From positions 1-53,621 of the forward strand of contig JAQVEG010000013.1 of assembly GCA_028697725.1 (NCBI GenBank): a DNA stretch of 53,621 nt, given 5' to 3'. The stretch is from Anaerostipes sp. Its GTDB lineage: Bacteria; Bacillota; Clostridia; Lachnospirales; Lachnospiraceae. The first letter of the stretch is position 1, and each line of letters starts with the position of its first letter. Positions 24,551-34,343 of the stretch are shown here, one piece after another. The notes beneath the pieces were generated by a model. It worked only from the letters and a program-made list of their open reading frames with translations, was not told the origin of the DNA and ran no database searches. The position numbers and the translations under genes are program-made.

Positions 24551-26005
24551 TTAACGTTTGCTTGGATACGAAGAGAAAGAATTTATAATTCCATTATAGA
24601 TTGCTTTTCCGTATACGGTTAAGTTACTATTCATCGTTTTTGCCTGTGTTTTGTTTGAGATAAATCCAATCTCAGTTAATGTGGAAGCTGTTTTTGTGTT
24701 TCGAAGAACAGCTAATCCCGGACGGTTTACAAGCCCTCGATTCTTGAATTTTGTTGCAGATTTTACATATCCATGAATCTTGTTTGACCAAGTATAACTT
24801 TTCAATCCTGAAGATGACTTATATCCACTTGAATTATACAATGTTTCTGTTCCAGTGGCAGAAGCAGAGGCAGAATTAATATGAACACTGATGAATCGGT
24901 CGGCATTTACATTATTCGCAAGAGCGGATCTTTCTGATAGAGATGGGTATGTATCAGATGTTCTTGTGTAATATACTTTGTAATTACTATTTTTATCAAA
25001 GTATGATTTTGCTGCCAATACAATTTTAAGTGTCATTGTCTTTTCCACGTATCCATTGCCAGTTGCTCCAGAATCGGAACCACCATGTCCAGCATCCATA
25101 ACTACAATTCGATTATAAATTTTGGTTGGAGAATCATAGTATATGTAGATGTAAGAACTTGTTTCAGAAACTGCATATGCTTTGATTACATCTTTTCTTG
25201 GTCGGATGTAGATGTATGTATATCCTGAACTATATGTAACAGAATAAGATCTGAAATATTTATCTGTTTTAATTGTGTAGTTTCCTTTTGTTGCAAAGTA
25301 ATTTTTGTAATTACCCTTTATTTTAATACGAAGTCTACGGTTACCATAGTCATCTGTTGTAGTAAATGCTCCATTTCCTAAACCAGATGGTTTTTTAATT
25401 CGAACACTGTACTTTGAACTAGATGCTTTGACTCTTGTGTTTGCCCCTCCTGTACTAGAAGCGGTACTTGTGCTAGGTGTTTTAAAGTCACCTGATTGTG
25501 AAGAGCTTGACCAGCTGTAAGTTAATCCTAAGTTCTTTGCAGTGAAGTATCCAGGTACATAGATATAATACTTTTTCATCTTATAAGAATATACTCTTCT
25601 TGCTGGCGTTGGAAGCTTTGTTTTCTTACCATTTACATATCCGTATGTCTTCTCACAATACATGGTAATTTTCTTACTTCCTCGTTTTAATGTGATGGTC
25701 TTATTTTTTGATGAATAAGAATAAGTAACACCAAGTGTTTTGTTTTTTGAATATACATAATACGCAGAATACATAGAGGTACTTGAACGACTAAAAGATG
25801 GTGCGTATGAGGATACGGTCTTTCCATTGACTTTAATTCCTAAACACTTTTTATATTGGGCTTTTCCTGCAATCTTTAATTTATAATTTGTTCCCTTGAC
25901 TGCTTTTGATGCTGCTTGTACCTGTACATTAGTAGTTGTAAAAGCTAAAGCGATTAGTAGTGATATTGTTGTTAATAATTTTGTAATTTTCTTTCTATTT
26001 ATCAT
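24551..26005 (-). CDS. Secreted N-acetylmuramoyl-L-alanine amidase, paralogue 1
   Basis: A 484-aa exported protein: signal peptide (about 1-31), a copper-amine-oxidase-N-like region (about 45-165), a Ser/Thr-rich linker, an AMIN-like region (about 190-295) and a C-terminal Amidase_3 domain. Zinc and catalytic residues are seen in DAGHGGSDSG, the Glu of VEKTMTLK, FISVHINS and TEIGFISN. It cleaves the bond between MurNAc and the stem peptide. The ATG at 26005 is chosen over a GTG at 26014 that overlaps the AAAGGG ribosome site. A WalR-like box sits inside its promoter. Confidence 0.93.
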   Translation of the reverse strand: MINRKKITKLLTTISLLIALAFTTTNVQVQAASKAVKGTNYKLKIAGKAQYKKCLGIKVNGKTVSSYAPSFSRSSTSMYSAYYVYSKNKTLGVTYSYSSKNKTITLKRGSKKITMYCEKTYGYVNGKKTKLPTPARRVYSYKMKKYYIYVPGYFTAKNLGLTYSWSSSSQSGDFKTPSTSTASSTGGANTRVKASSSKYSVRIKKPSGLGNGAFTTTDDYGNRRLRIKIKGNYKNYFATKGNYTIKTDKYFRSYSVTYSSGYTYIYIRPRKDVIKAYAVSETSSYIYIYYDSPTKIYNRIVVMDAGHGGSDSGATGNGYVEKTMTLKIVLAAKSYFDKNSNYKVYYTRTSDTYPSLSERSALANNVNADRFISVHINSASASATGTETLYNSSGYKSSSGLKSYTWSNKIHGYVKSATKFKNRGLVNRPGLAVLRNTKTASTLTEIGFISNKTQAKTMNSNLTVYGKAIYNGIINSFSSYPSKR

Positions 26006-26029
26006 ATGATTCACCCTTTCTATGAATCA

Positions 26030-26058
26030 ATTGTAACAGAATCGTAACAATTGAGCAA
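26030..26058 (-). promoter_or_regulatory. Promoter of amidase 1 with a WalR-like box in the spacer
   Basis: Minus strand: TTGCTC (26058-26053), 17 bp, TACAAT (26035-26030). The box TGTTAC-GATTC-TGTTAC (26049-26033) exactly matches TGTWAH-N5-TGTWAH and fills the spacer, a repression-type position. It also lies within a dyad with CAATTGT/ACAATTG arms (26028-26053). Confidence 0.65.
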
Positions 26059-26071
26059 GGGTTTTTGTAAG

Positions 26072-26115
26072 AAAAAAATAAGAAGCAATTCTTATGTACT
26101 AGAATTGCTTCTTAT
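26072..26115 (-). terminator. Terminator of amidase 2
   Basis: A 15-bp perfect stem (26078-26092 with 26101-26115), followed on the minus strand by a run of T. Confidence 0.85.
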
Positions 26116-26117
26116 CA

Positions 26118-27110
26118 TTAGCGTTTAGTTGGATATTTTGAGAATGAATTAAGAATGGAATTGTAAAGTGCGTTTCCATATCTATCAGTATTTGCCTTCA
26201 TTGATTTTGCTTCCGATGGATTGGTAATAAATCCAATCTCAGTTAATGTAGAAGCAGTTTTTGTTTTTCTAAGAACAGATAATCCAGTTCGGTTTACAAG
26301 TCCTCGATTAGTAAAGCCTGTTGCAGAGAGAATATAGCTGTGTGTTGTTTTGCTCCATTTATAGCTTGTAAGACCAGAAGAAGACTTATATCCTTTTGAG
26401 TTATATAATGTTTCTGTTCCCTTTGAAGTTTTTTGGAACGAGTTAATGTGAACACTGATGAACCTGTCTGCTTTTACATTGTTGGAAAGAGCGGATCTAG
26501 CATCAAGACTTGGATACCAATCGCTTAATCTTGTGTAATAAACTTTAACGCTGCTGTTTTTATCAAATCTTTTTTTCATAGCTTGTACAATTTGAAGGGT
26601 TAAATTTTTCTCTTGAAGACCATTTCCTGTTGCACCTGTATCAGAACCACCATGACCTGCATCTACAACTACAATTTTCTTATACATGCTCTTTGGACTT
26701 GCATAACGAACATAAATATAATTTGATGTTTGTGTTACAGAGTATGCTTTGATGACACTTTTTCTTGGTCGAATGTAAATTCGTGTGTACCCGTTGCTAT
26801 ATGTAACCTTATAAGATCGAAAGTACTTATCTACTTTTAATTTTCTGTTTTTCTTATTATTAAAATAAGATTTGTAGTTACCTTTTACATATAGAATCAA
26901 ACGTCGATTGTTGTAGTCGTCACCTGTAGTAATAGTGAGAGACTTCTTTGGTTTTTTGATACGTACATTATAGCTGCTAGAAGTGGCAGTCAGTCGAGTG
27001 CTTGGTCCAATGGACTTGGCCTTTGAAGATGCTGCGTTAACAGATACGGTACTAAACAGTAAAATGCTGCTACATAGTAATGTTGTAAGCTTTAGTAATT
27101 TTAATTTCAT
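26118..27110 (-). CDS. Secreted N-acetylmuramoyl-L-alanine amidase, paralogue 2 (short form)
   Basis: A 330-aa exported amidase with a signal peptide (about 1-27), an AMIN-like region (about 40-140) and a C-terminal Amidase_3 domain. Catalytic marks DAGHGGSDTG, EKNLTLQ, FISVHINS and TEIGFITN are intact. Compared with its neighbours it lacks the copper-amine-oxidase-N-like region, so it may bind the wall differently. Its AMIN and amidase parts are very close to paralogue 1, pointing to tandem duplication followed by domain loss or gain. Confidence 0.93.
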   Translation of the reverse strand: MKLKLLKLTTLLCSSILLFSTVSVNAASSKAKSIGPSTRLTATSSSYNVRIKKPKKSLTITTGDDYNNRRLILYVKGNYKSYFNNKKNRKLKVDKYFRSYKVTYSNGYTRIYIRPRKSVIKAYSVTQTSNYIYVRYASPKSMYKKIVVVDAGHGGSDTGATGNGLQEKNLTLQIVQAMKKRFDKNSSVKVYYTRLSDWYPSLDARSALSNNVKADRFISVHINSFQKTSKGTETLYNSKGYKSSSGLTSYKWSKTTHSYILSATGFTNRGLVNRTGLSVLRKTKTASTLTEIGFITNPSEAKSMKANTDRYGNALYNSILNSFSKYPTKR

Positions 27111-27134
27111 TTTATAATCATCCTTTCGGGTAGA

Positions 27135-27163
27135 ATTTTAACATAATTGTAATACAAAAGCAA
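27135..27163 (-). promoter_or_regulatory. Promoter of amidase 2 with a WalR-like box in the spacer
   Basis: Minus strand: TTGCTT (27163-27158), 17 bp, TAAAAT (27140-27135). The box TATTAC-AATTA-TGTTAA (27154-27138) has one mismatch to TGTWAH-N5-TGTWAH and lies at exactly the same register as in amidase 1. Confidence 0.55.
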
Positions 27164-27164
27164 A

Positions 27165-27196
27165 GAAAAAGAGTAAATTTAAGAATTTACTCTTTT
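27165..27196 (-). terminator. Terminator of amidase 3
   Basis: A 13-bp perfect stem (27167-27179 with 27184-27196), TAAG loop, with a short T tract on the minus strand just upstream of the amidase 2 promoter. Confidence 0.75.
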
Positions 27197-27204
27197 CCTA
27201 GAAC

Positions 27205-28662
27205 TTAGTAACTTGATAAAATACCGTTATAAAATGCTTTTCCAATGGCTGCTGTGTTATTTTTCATATAGGTAGCTTCGGTCTTGTTTGTGATAAAACC
27301 AACTTCACCTAAGCTTGCAGCCATCTTAGTATATGTAAGAACAGCAACACCACCCGGATTCTTTCCTGGAATTCTATCTTGTAAGCCACGATTTGTGAAT
27401 TTTGTTGTGCTTTGTAGTTTAGATTGAACAATGGTTGCCAGTCCTTTTCCAGTAAGAGTTCCTGTTTTTCCACCCTTTGAATAGTAAAGTGTCTCTGTTC
27501 CTTTCGACGAAGCAGTTGCAGAATTAATATGAACACTTAAGAATCTATGAGCCCCTACATTATTTGCTAATGTATATCTGGCAGATAGTGAAGGGTAAGT
27601 ATCTGTTAATCTAGTATAATATACTTTGTAGTTTGCGTTACGATCAAAGTAGTATTTAATTTGTTTTACAATACTTAAAGTTAAATTCTTTTCATATAGT
27701 CCATTACCAACTGCACCTGAATCAGTTCCACCATGACCAGCATCTACAACAATGATTTTTTGATACATAGATGTTGGAGCAGCGTAGGTTACATATATAT
27801 AGGTAGAATTCACAGTTGTACTAAATCCTTTAATAGAACTTGTCTTTAAATTAATATAGGTATAACCACCTTGATAAGAAACGCTGTAGGATAAAGAATT
27901 GCGAATGGTACGGTTACTTGAAGAAGTAAAATGCGTACGATAATCGCCTTTTATCTTTAGTTGTAAACGTTTGTTATTGTAGTCATCTTCTGAAGTAATG
28001 GATGAATTACTTAGACCAGACGGTTTCTTTATTCTAATGGAATAATTGCTGCTGCTTGCTGTAATCTTAGTTTTTGGAGCAACTACAGCTGATGATGTAG
28101 GAGTCTTTGAGGCAGTGGTAGCAGTTGTTGTGGATGCACTTGGCAATGAAAAAATACCAGATAGCAGACGCTGATTCCAAGAATATTTCAACCCTAGTTT
28201 GCCTGCCACAGTAGCTCCAGGAATCATAATATAATTTTTCTTTTTGCTAATAAAATATACCTTTATTGGAGCTTTTGAAAGGGTGGTTGATTTTCCATTC
28301 AAGGTAGCCTTTTTGCTATTAAGTGTCATAACTAAAGTTTTTCCACTTCGTTTCATGGTAATCTTTTTTGTTGAACTATTATACTTGTATGTAAGACCTA
28401 GCTTTTTTCCATTCTTAGCAAGGTAATATGCAGAATACATGGAATAGGATGAATCAACAAATCCTGGCATTGTACTTTTGATGAGTGTGTTTTGATATCG
28501 TGCTGCAATTGCCTTTTTAGAATATGTTTTTTTTGTATGTGTATATTTCACATTGAAATATTTACCAGCTGAAATATCAGCGAAAACTGGTTTTGCTGTA
28601 AATAAACTAGCAAGTATGAGACTAAGGGCAAGAGTATAACCTATTATTTGTTTTTTTATCAT
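27205..28662 (-). CDS. Secreted N-acetylmuramoyl-L-alanine amidase, paralogue 3
   Basis: A 485-aa exported protein with the same order as paralogue 1: signal peptide (about 1-29), copper-amine-oxidase-N-like region, Thr/Ala-rich linker near 175-195, AMIN-like region and Amidase_3 domain with DAGHGGTDSG, EKNLTLS, FLSVHINS and GEVGFITN. It is the most divergent of the three: the late loop is longer (GLQDRIPGKNPGGVAVL) and TEIG is GEVG. A TTGTCC-N17-TATAAT promoter lies upstream on the minus strand (28716-28688 region) without a WalR-like box. AGGTG ribosome site. Confidence 0.92.
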   Translation of the reverse strand: MIKKQIIGYTLALSLILASLFTAKPVFADISAGKYFNVKYTHTKKTYSKKAIAARYQNTLIKSTMPGFVDSSYSMYSAYYLAKNGKKLGLTYKYNSSTKKITMKRSGKTLVMTLNSKKATLNGKSTTLSKAPIKVYFISKKKNYIMIPGATVAGKLGLKYSWNQRLLSGIFSLPSASTTTATTASKTPTSSAVVAPKTKITASSSNYSIRIKKPSGLSNSSITSEDDYNNKRLQLKIKGDYRTHFTSSSNRTIRNSLSYSVSYQGGYTYINLKTSSIKGFSTTVNSTYIYVTYAAPTSMYQKIIVVDAGHGGTDSGAVGNGLYEKNLTLSIVKQIKYYFDRNANYKVYYTRLTDTYPSLSARYTLANNVGAHRFLSVHINSATASSKGTETLYYSKGGKTGTLTGKGLATIVQSKLQSTTKFTNRGLQDRIPGKNPGGVAVLTYTKMAASLGEVGFITNKTEATYMKNNTAAIGKAFYNGILSSY

Positions 28663-28838
28663 ATTTCACCTCCACTTTAATATGTATATTATAGTATAAG
28701 AATGACGAAAGGACAAGAATAATAAGAAATTGCTTGTATTTATGAAAAAAACTATTTTCAAAACTATATGAAGTATGGTATTCTAATATGTAAGTCCACT
28801 TTACTAGCGTGAAGTGAAAAAAGATTTAGGAGAAGATT

Positions 28839-29549
28839 ATGGATGTTCAGAATCGGTATGGGCAGGGACTTGTTGATGGAATCCCCATTGGATTAGCTTA
28901 TCTGGCGGTATCTTTTGCATTTGGAATTGCGGGAATGTCAAAGGGAATTCCAGTGTGGGCAGTTGTCATAATATCTGCTACATGCTTAACATCTGCAGGT
29001 CAATTTGCAGGAATTATTTCCATTGCTTCAGGAGGATCTATTGTAGAACTAGTATTATCACAGATGGTGATTAATCTTCGTTACACGATTATGTCCATAG
29101 CAGTTGGTCAAAAGTTGACACAAGATACACCTGTATGGCATCGTTTTATTATGGCGTTTGGAGTGACAGATGAAGCATTTGCAGTTTCGTGTGGCAGAAA
29201 AGGTGAGATTGGATCAAGATATTTTTATGGCATTATGACAGTGATGTGGAGTGCGTGGACTCTAGGTACATTTCTAGGGGCAACGGCAAGTGGAATTCTA
29301 CCAGAAGCTGTGATGAATGCATTAGGACTTGCAATCTATGGAATGTTGATTGCATTAGTGATACCTCCAGCAAAGCATAATCCACATATTGTATTGGTTG
29401 TCTTTGTGGCTGTTGTTTGTAGTTTAGTATTTCGATATGTAGAAGTATTTTCATTTATTTCAAGTGGGTTTTCTATTATTATTTGTACTTTAATTGCGGC
29501 GACCCTTGGTGCATTGATTTTTCCAATCAAGGAGGAAGCAGATGAGTAA
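28839..29549 (+). CDS. azlC: AzlC-family branched-chain amino acid exporter subunit
   Basis: A 236-aa membrane protein with the AzlC signature GIPIGLAYLAVSFAFG at the N-terminus, SAGQFAG and FGVTDEAFA. AzlC with AzlD exports branched-chain amino acids and analogues such as azaleucine. AGGAGA ribosome site; overlaps azlD by 8 bp. It heads a run of branched-chain amino acid genes, which supports the substrate. Confidence 0.93.
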   Translation: MDVQNRYGQGLVDGIPIGLAYLAVSFAFGIAGMSKGIPVWAVVIISATCLTSAGQFAGIISIASGGSIVELVLSQMVINLRYTIMSIAVGQKLTQDTPVWHRFIMAFGVTDEAFAVSCGRKGEIGSRYFYGIMTVMWSAWTLGTFLGATASGILPEAVMNALGLAIYGMLIALVIPPAKHNPHIVLVVFVAVVCSLVFRYVEVFSFISSGFSIIICTLIAATLGALIFPIKEEADE

Positions 29550-29853
29550 GACAAGTTTAGCAATATATATTTTTGTAATGGCGTTTTCCACATATTTAAT
29601 AAGGATGATTCCATTACTATTAATTCGAGATAAGATTAACAATCGATTCTTTCGATCGTTTTTATATTATGTTCCATATGCTGTATTATCGGCAATGGTA
29701 ATTCCAGCTGTCTTTTATGCGACCAATGATATTCGCACAGGCGTTGCTGGATTTGTAACAGCCCTTGTTTTATCTTACAAAGAGATGAATATGGTGACCG
29801 TTGCATGTGTTAGTTGTATTGTAGCTTTGTTTGTAGAGTTACTTATATTATAG
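29542..29853 (+). CDS. azlD: AzlD-family exporter subunit
   Basis: A 103-aa protein with about three to four membrane segments and the AzlD block FSTYLIRMIPLLLIRDKI. Small partner of AzlC; starts inside azlC with AGGAGG upstream. leuB follows after 16 bp. Confidence 0.92.
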   Translation: MSKTSLAIYIFVMAFSTYLIRMIPLLLIRDKINNRFFRSFLYYVPYAVLSAMVIPAVFYATNDIRTGVAGFVTALVLSYKEMNMVTVACVSCIVALFVELLIL

Positions 29854-29869
29854 AAGAAGGAGAGAAGTT

Positions 29870-30955
29870 ATGAAGTGTAATTTGGCAGTAATTAAAGGTG
29901 ACGGAATTGGACCAGAGATTGTATCGGAAGCGATGAATGTTCTAGATGCAGTTGCAAAAAAGTATGGTCATGAGATTTCCTATAAGCAGATTCTTATGGG
30001 TGGAGCATCCATTGATGTTCATGGAATTCCTTTAACATCAGAGGCTCTTGAGATTGCAAGAAAAAGTGATGCAGTTTTAATGGGATCCATAGGTGGTAAT
30101 ACTTCGACTTCGCCTTGGTATCAGTTACCAGCAGATAAAAGACCAGAGGCAGGGTTATTATCTCTTCGGAAGGAATTAGGTTTATTTGCAAATATTAGAC
30201 CGGCTTATTTATATGAAGAGCTAAAGAAGGCGTGTCCACTTCGAGATGATATTATTGGAGATGGATTTGATATGGTCATTATGCGTGAACTCACTGGAGG
30301 GTTGTATTTTGGGGAACGTTCCACAGAGACAATTGATGGAGTTCGCGTTGCAAAGGATTCTCTGACATACAATGAAAACGAGATTCGAAGAATTGCAATT
30401 AAGGCATTTGACATTGCAAGAAAACGTAAGAAACATGTCATTAGTGTAGACAAGGCAAACGTACTTGATTCTTCAAGATTATGGAGACAGGTTGTAGAAG
30501 AGGTTGCAAAGGATTACAGTGATGTTACATATGAACATATGTTAGTTGATAACTGTGCAATGCAGCTAGTCAATAATCCAAAACAGTTTGATGTGATTTT
30601 AACTGAGAATATGTTTGGAGATATTTTATCAGATGAGGCAAGTATGATAACAGGATCTATTGGAATGTTATCTTCAGCAAGTTTAGCAAAAGGTAAGTTT
30701 GGTCTATATGAACCAAGCCATGGTTCAGCACCAGATATTGCAGGACAAGATATTGCTAATCCAATTGCAACTATTTTATCGGCAGCGATGATGCTTCGTT
30801 ATTCCTTTGATTTAGATAAAGAGGCAGATGATATGGAATTTGCGGTGAAGAAAGTCTTAGCAAAGGGATATAGAACTGTTGACATTATGTCAGAGGGAAT
30901 GACAAAAGTTGGAACAAAAGAAATGGGACAAAAAATAATCGAAGAGTTAGAATAA
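29870..30955 (+). CDS. leuB: 3-isopropylmalate dehydrogenase
   Basis: A 361-aa NAD-dependent beta-decarboxylating dehydrogenase of leucine synthesis. Visible are [47 protein letters not shown] and [10 protein letters not shown], then [12 protein letters not shown], the full substrate and cofactor set. leuA, leuC and leuD are not in the window, so leucine synthesis is completed elsewhere. Confidence 0.97.
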   Translation: MKCNLAVIKGDGIGPEIVSEAMNVLDAVAKKYGHEISYKQILMGGASIDVHGIPLTSEALEIARKSDAVLMGSIGGNTSTSPWYQLPADKRPEAGLLSLRKELGLFANIRPAYLYEELKKACPLRDDIIGDGFDMVIMRELTGGLYFGERSTETIDGVRVAKDSLTYNENEIRRIAIKAFDIARKRKKHVISVDKANVLDSSRLWRQVVEEVAKDYSDVTYEHMLVDNCAMQLVNNPKQFDVILTENMFGDILSDEASMITGSIGMLSSASLAKGKFGLYEPSHGSAPDIAGQDIANPIATILSAAMMLRYSFDLDKEADDMEFAVKKVLAKGYRTVDIMSEGMTKVGTKEMGQKIIEELE

Positions 30956-30972
30956 TATGGAGGGAAGAAGAT

Positions 30973-32637
30973 ATGAGTAATACGTATACAAATGGAGAAG
31001 AATTTGCACCACAGCGTTCCTTGTTTAATGCACTAGGATATACACAAGAGGAGATGAGAAAGCCTTTAATTGGAATTGTCAGTTCTCAAAATGACATTGT
31101 TCCAGGACATATGAATCTTGATAAGATTGTAGAAGCTGTAAAGATGGGAGTTGCTATGGCAGGTGGAACACCAGTTGTATTTCCAGCCATTGCAGTATGT
31201 GATGGAATTGCAATGGGCCATGTGGGAATGAAATATTCTCTTGTAACAAGAGATTTAATTGCAGATTCCACAGAAGCAATGGCTCTTGCACATCAATTTG
31301 ATGCATTGGTTATGGTTCCAAACTGTGATAAGAACGTTCCAGGACTTTTAATGGCAGCAGCACGTGTTAATGTACCCACAGTGTTCGTCAGTGGCGGACC
31401 AATGCTTGCAGGCCGTGTAAAAGGTCAAAAAACAAGTCTTTCAAGTATGTTTGAGGCAGTTGGATCTTATGCAGCAGGAAGTATTACAAAAGATGAATTA
31501 GATGAGTTTGAGAATAAGACATGTCCAACTTGTGGATCATGTTCAGGAATGTACACAGCAAACTCAATGAACTGTTTAACAGAAGTTCTTGGAATGGGAC
31601 TTCGTGGAAATGGAACAATTCCAGCAGTATACTCTGAACGTATTAGACTTGCAAAGCATGCAGGAATGAAAGTAATGGAGTTATTAGAAAAGAATATTAG
31701 ACCAAGAGATATTATGACAGAAAAAGCATTTTTAAATGCATTAACTGTGGATATGGCACTTGGATGTAGTACAAATAGTATGCTTCATTTACCAGCAATT
31801 GCTCATGAAGCAGGAGTAGAATTAAACCTTGAACTTGCAAATGATATTAGCAGCAAAACTCCAAACCTATGTCATTTAGCACCAGCAGGACATACTTATA
31901 TGGAAGATTTAAATGAAGCTGGTGGTGTGTATGCAGTTATGAACGAATTAAACAAAAAGGGATTATTACACACAGATTTGATGACTGCAACAGGAAAAAC
32001 AGTAGGAGAGAATATTGAGAATTGTATCAACATGGATCCAGAAACAATTCGTCCTATTGATAATCCATTTAGTCAAACTGGTGGTATTGCAGTATTAAAA
32101 GGAAATTTAGCTCCAGATTCAGGAGTTGTAAAACGTTCTGCAGTTGCTCCAGAGATGCTTAAGATGGAAGGACCAGCAAGAGTATTTGACTGTGAAGAAG
32201 ATGCAATCGAAACAATTAAAGATGGTAAAATTAATCCTGGTGATGTTGTAGTCATTCGTTATGAAGGGCCAAAAGGTGGTCCAGGTATGAGAGAGATGTT
32301 GAATCCTACATCGGCTATTATGGGTATGGGACTAGGATCAAGTGTTGCGTTGATTACAGATGGTAGATTCTCAGGTGCATCCAGAGGAGCATGTATTGGT
32401 CACGTATCTCCAGAGGCAGCAGTTGGTGGACCAATCGCTCTAGTAGAAGAAGGGGACATCATTGCAATTGATATTAATGCAAACACATTAGAATTAAAGG
32501 TTTCAGATGATGAATTAAAGAGTCGTAAAGAAAAATGGCAGCCAAGAGAACCTAAAGTTACAACTGGATATTTGGCACGTTATGCGTCGTTAGTTACATC
32601 TGGAAATAGAGGAGCTATTTTAGAGATTAATAAATAG
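30973..32637 (+). CDS. ilvD: Dihydroxy-acid dehydratase
   Basis: A 554-aa Fe-S dehydratase that makes the keto acids of valine and isoleucine. Cluster cysteines appear in PNCDKNVPG and [17 protein letters not shown], with [20 protein letters not shown] near the C-terminus. Full length for the family. GGAGG ribosome site, 17 bp after leuB. Confidence 0.97.
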   Translation: MSNTYTNGEEFAPQRSLFNALGYTQEEMRKPLIGIVSSQNDIVPGHMNLDKIVEAVKMGVAMAGGTPVVFPAIAVCDGIAMGHVGMKYSLVTRDLIADSTEAMALAHQFDALVMVPNCDKNVPGLLMAAARVNVPTVFVSGGPMLAGRVKGQKTSLSSMFEAVGSYAAGSITKDELDEFENKTCPTCGSCSGMYTANSMNCLTEVLGMGLRGNGTIPAVYSERIRLAKHAGMKVMELLEKNIRPRDIMTEKAFLNALTVDMALGCSTNSMLHLPAIAHEAGVELNLELANDISSKTPNLCHLAPAGHTYMEDLNEAGGVYAVMNELNKKGLLHTDLMTATGKTVGENIENCINMDPETIRPIDNPFSQTGGIAVLKGNLAPDSGVVKRSAVAPEMLKMEGPARVFDCEEDAIETIKDGKINPGDVVVIRYEGPKGGPGMREMLNPTSAIMGMGLGSSVALITDGRFSGASRGACIGHVSPEAAVGGPIALVEEGDIIAIDINANTLELKVSDDELKSRKEKWQPREPKVTTGYLARYASLVTSGNRGAILEINK

Positions 32638-32650
32638 AAAGAGGGATTGG

Positions 32651-34342
32651 ATGAAACAATTAACTGGATCACAAATTGTTTTAGAATGTTTAAAAGAACA
32701 GGGCGTTGATACTGTTTTTGGCTATCCAGGCGGATCGATTCTAAACATTTATGACGAACTATATAAACAAAAAGATTCAATTACACATATCCTAACTTCC
32801 CATGAACAGGGAGCATCTCATGCAGCAGATGGGTATGCAAGATCCACAGGAAAAGTTGGGGTTTGTTTTGCTACCTCTGGTCCTGGGGCAACGAATATTG
32901 TTACGGGAATTGCAACGGCACATATGGATTCTATTCCTATGGTTGCGATTACGTGTAACGTGGGTGTCAGTCTTTTAGGAAAAGATAGTTTTCAGGAAGT
33001 AGATATTTCTGGAGTGACAATTCCAATTACAAAACACAATTTTATTGTGAAAGATGTAGAGGATTTGGCAGATACATTACGAAGAGCCTTTCGTATTGCA
33101 ACGACAGGAAGAAAAGGTCCTGTTCTTGTGGATATTCCAAAGGATGTTACGGCGGCAATCACATCATATCAACCACAAGTTCCATCAAAAGTTACAAGAA
33201 TCATTGATGGAATTAAGGAGTTAGATATCAAGGAGGCCATTGACCTAATTGATGCATCAGAGAAACCATTTATTTTAGTAGGTGGAGGAGCAGTATCTGC
33301 AGATGCTTCTGATGAATTAAGGGAATTTGTGGATAAAGTACAGGCACCAGTTTGTGATACTCTAATGGGAAAAGGTGCATTTGATGGAACTGACCCGTTG
33401 TATACAGGAATGCTTGGTATGCATGGAACGAAAACATCCAACATTGGTGTTTCTAACTGTGATTTACTAATTGCAATTGGAACTAGATTCAGCGATCGTG
33501 TATTTGGTAATCCAGACAATTTCGCAAAGAATGCAAAGATTTTACACATTGATATTGATCCGGCAGAGATTAATAAGAATATTAAAGTATATACAAGTAT
33601 TGTCGGTGATGTGAAAGCAATTTTAACAATGTTAAATCGTAGATTGAAAAAGTTAAATCATTCAGAATGGATTGAGGAGACAAAAAAGAACAAGGAAAAG
33701 TATCCCTTGACTTATGATAGATCGGTACTAAGTTGTCCACAGATTATGGAAGAAATCTATAAGAAAACCGTTGGAGATGCAATTATTACGACAGAAGTTG
33801 GACAGCATCAAATGTGGGCGGCACAGTTTTATTCTTATCATAAACCAAGAACATTTATTACATCAGGTGGACTTGGAACCATGGGATATGGATTAGGTGC
33901 ATGTATTGGTGCGAAGATTGGGAATCCAGATAAAACAGTTATAAATATTGCTGGAGATGGATGTTTTCGCATGAACATGAATGAATTAGCAACTGCATCG
34001 AGATACGAAATTCCAATTATCGAAATCATTATCAATAATTCAGTATTGGGTATGGTTAGACAGTGGCAGAATTTATTCTATGAAGAAAGATATTCTTATA
34101 CCACATTAAAAGATAAAGTTGATTATGTGAAAGTCTCGGAAGGCTTAGGGGCTGTCGCATATCGTGTAACTAATATCAATGAATTTATAAAAGCTTTTGA
34201 AGATGCATTGAATGCTAAAGGACCAGTTGTAATCGACTGTCATATTGATTCAGATGATAAAGTCTGGCCTATGGTAAATCCGGGAGGATCAATTGAAGAT
34301 GCATATTCACAAGAGGATTTAAACAAAAAGGAGAAGAACTAA
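32651..34342 (+). CDS. ilvB: Acetolactate synthase, large subunit
   Basis: A 563-aa thiamine-diphosphate enzyme. The N-terminal catalytic Glu is in TSHEQGASHAADGYAR; the ThDP motif is GDGCFRMNMNELATA followed by NNSVLGMVRQWQ. It condenses pyruvate (or pyruvate and 2-oxobutyrate), the first common step of branched-chain synthesis. No small regulatory subunit (ilvN/ilvH) lies next to it, so feedback control must be supplied elsewhere or be absent. The thiM-thiE genes in this window supply cofactor salvage. Confidence 0.95.
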   Translation: MKQLTGSQIVLECLKEQGVDTVFGYPGGSILNIYDELYKQKDSITHILTSHEQGASHAADGYARSTGKVGVCFATSGPGATNIVTGIATAHMDSIPMVAITCNVGVSLLGKDSFQEVDISGVTIPITKHNFIVKDVEDLADTLRRAFRIATTGRKGPVLVDIPKDVTAAITSYQPQVPSKVTRIIDGIKELDIKEAIDLIDASEKPFILVGGGAVSADASDELREFVDKVQAPVCDTLMGKGAFDGTDPLYTGMLGMHGTKTSNIGVSNCDLLIAIGTRFSDRVFGNPDNFAKNAKILHIDIDPAEINKNIKVYTSIVGDVKAILTMLNRRLKKLNHSEWIEETKKNKEKYPLTYDRSVLSCPQIMEEIYKKTVGDAIITTEVGQHQMWAAQFYSYHKPRTFITSGGLGTMGYGLGACIGAKIGNPDKTVINIAGDGCFRMNMNELATASRYEIPIIEIIINNSVLGMVRQWQNLFYEERYSYTTLKDKVDYVKVSEGLGAVAYRVTNINEFIKAFEDALNAKGPVVIDCHIDSDDKVWPMVNPGGSIEDAYSQEDLNKKEKN

Positions 34343-34343
34343 A

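Noticed and set aside
28663-28838. T-box or CodY site before azlC-leuB-ilvD.
   Set aside because: The gap is too short for a full T-box, no T-box TGGNACC motif is seen, and the best CodY-like match has too many mismatches.
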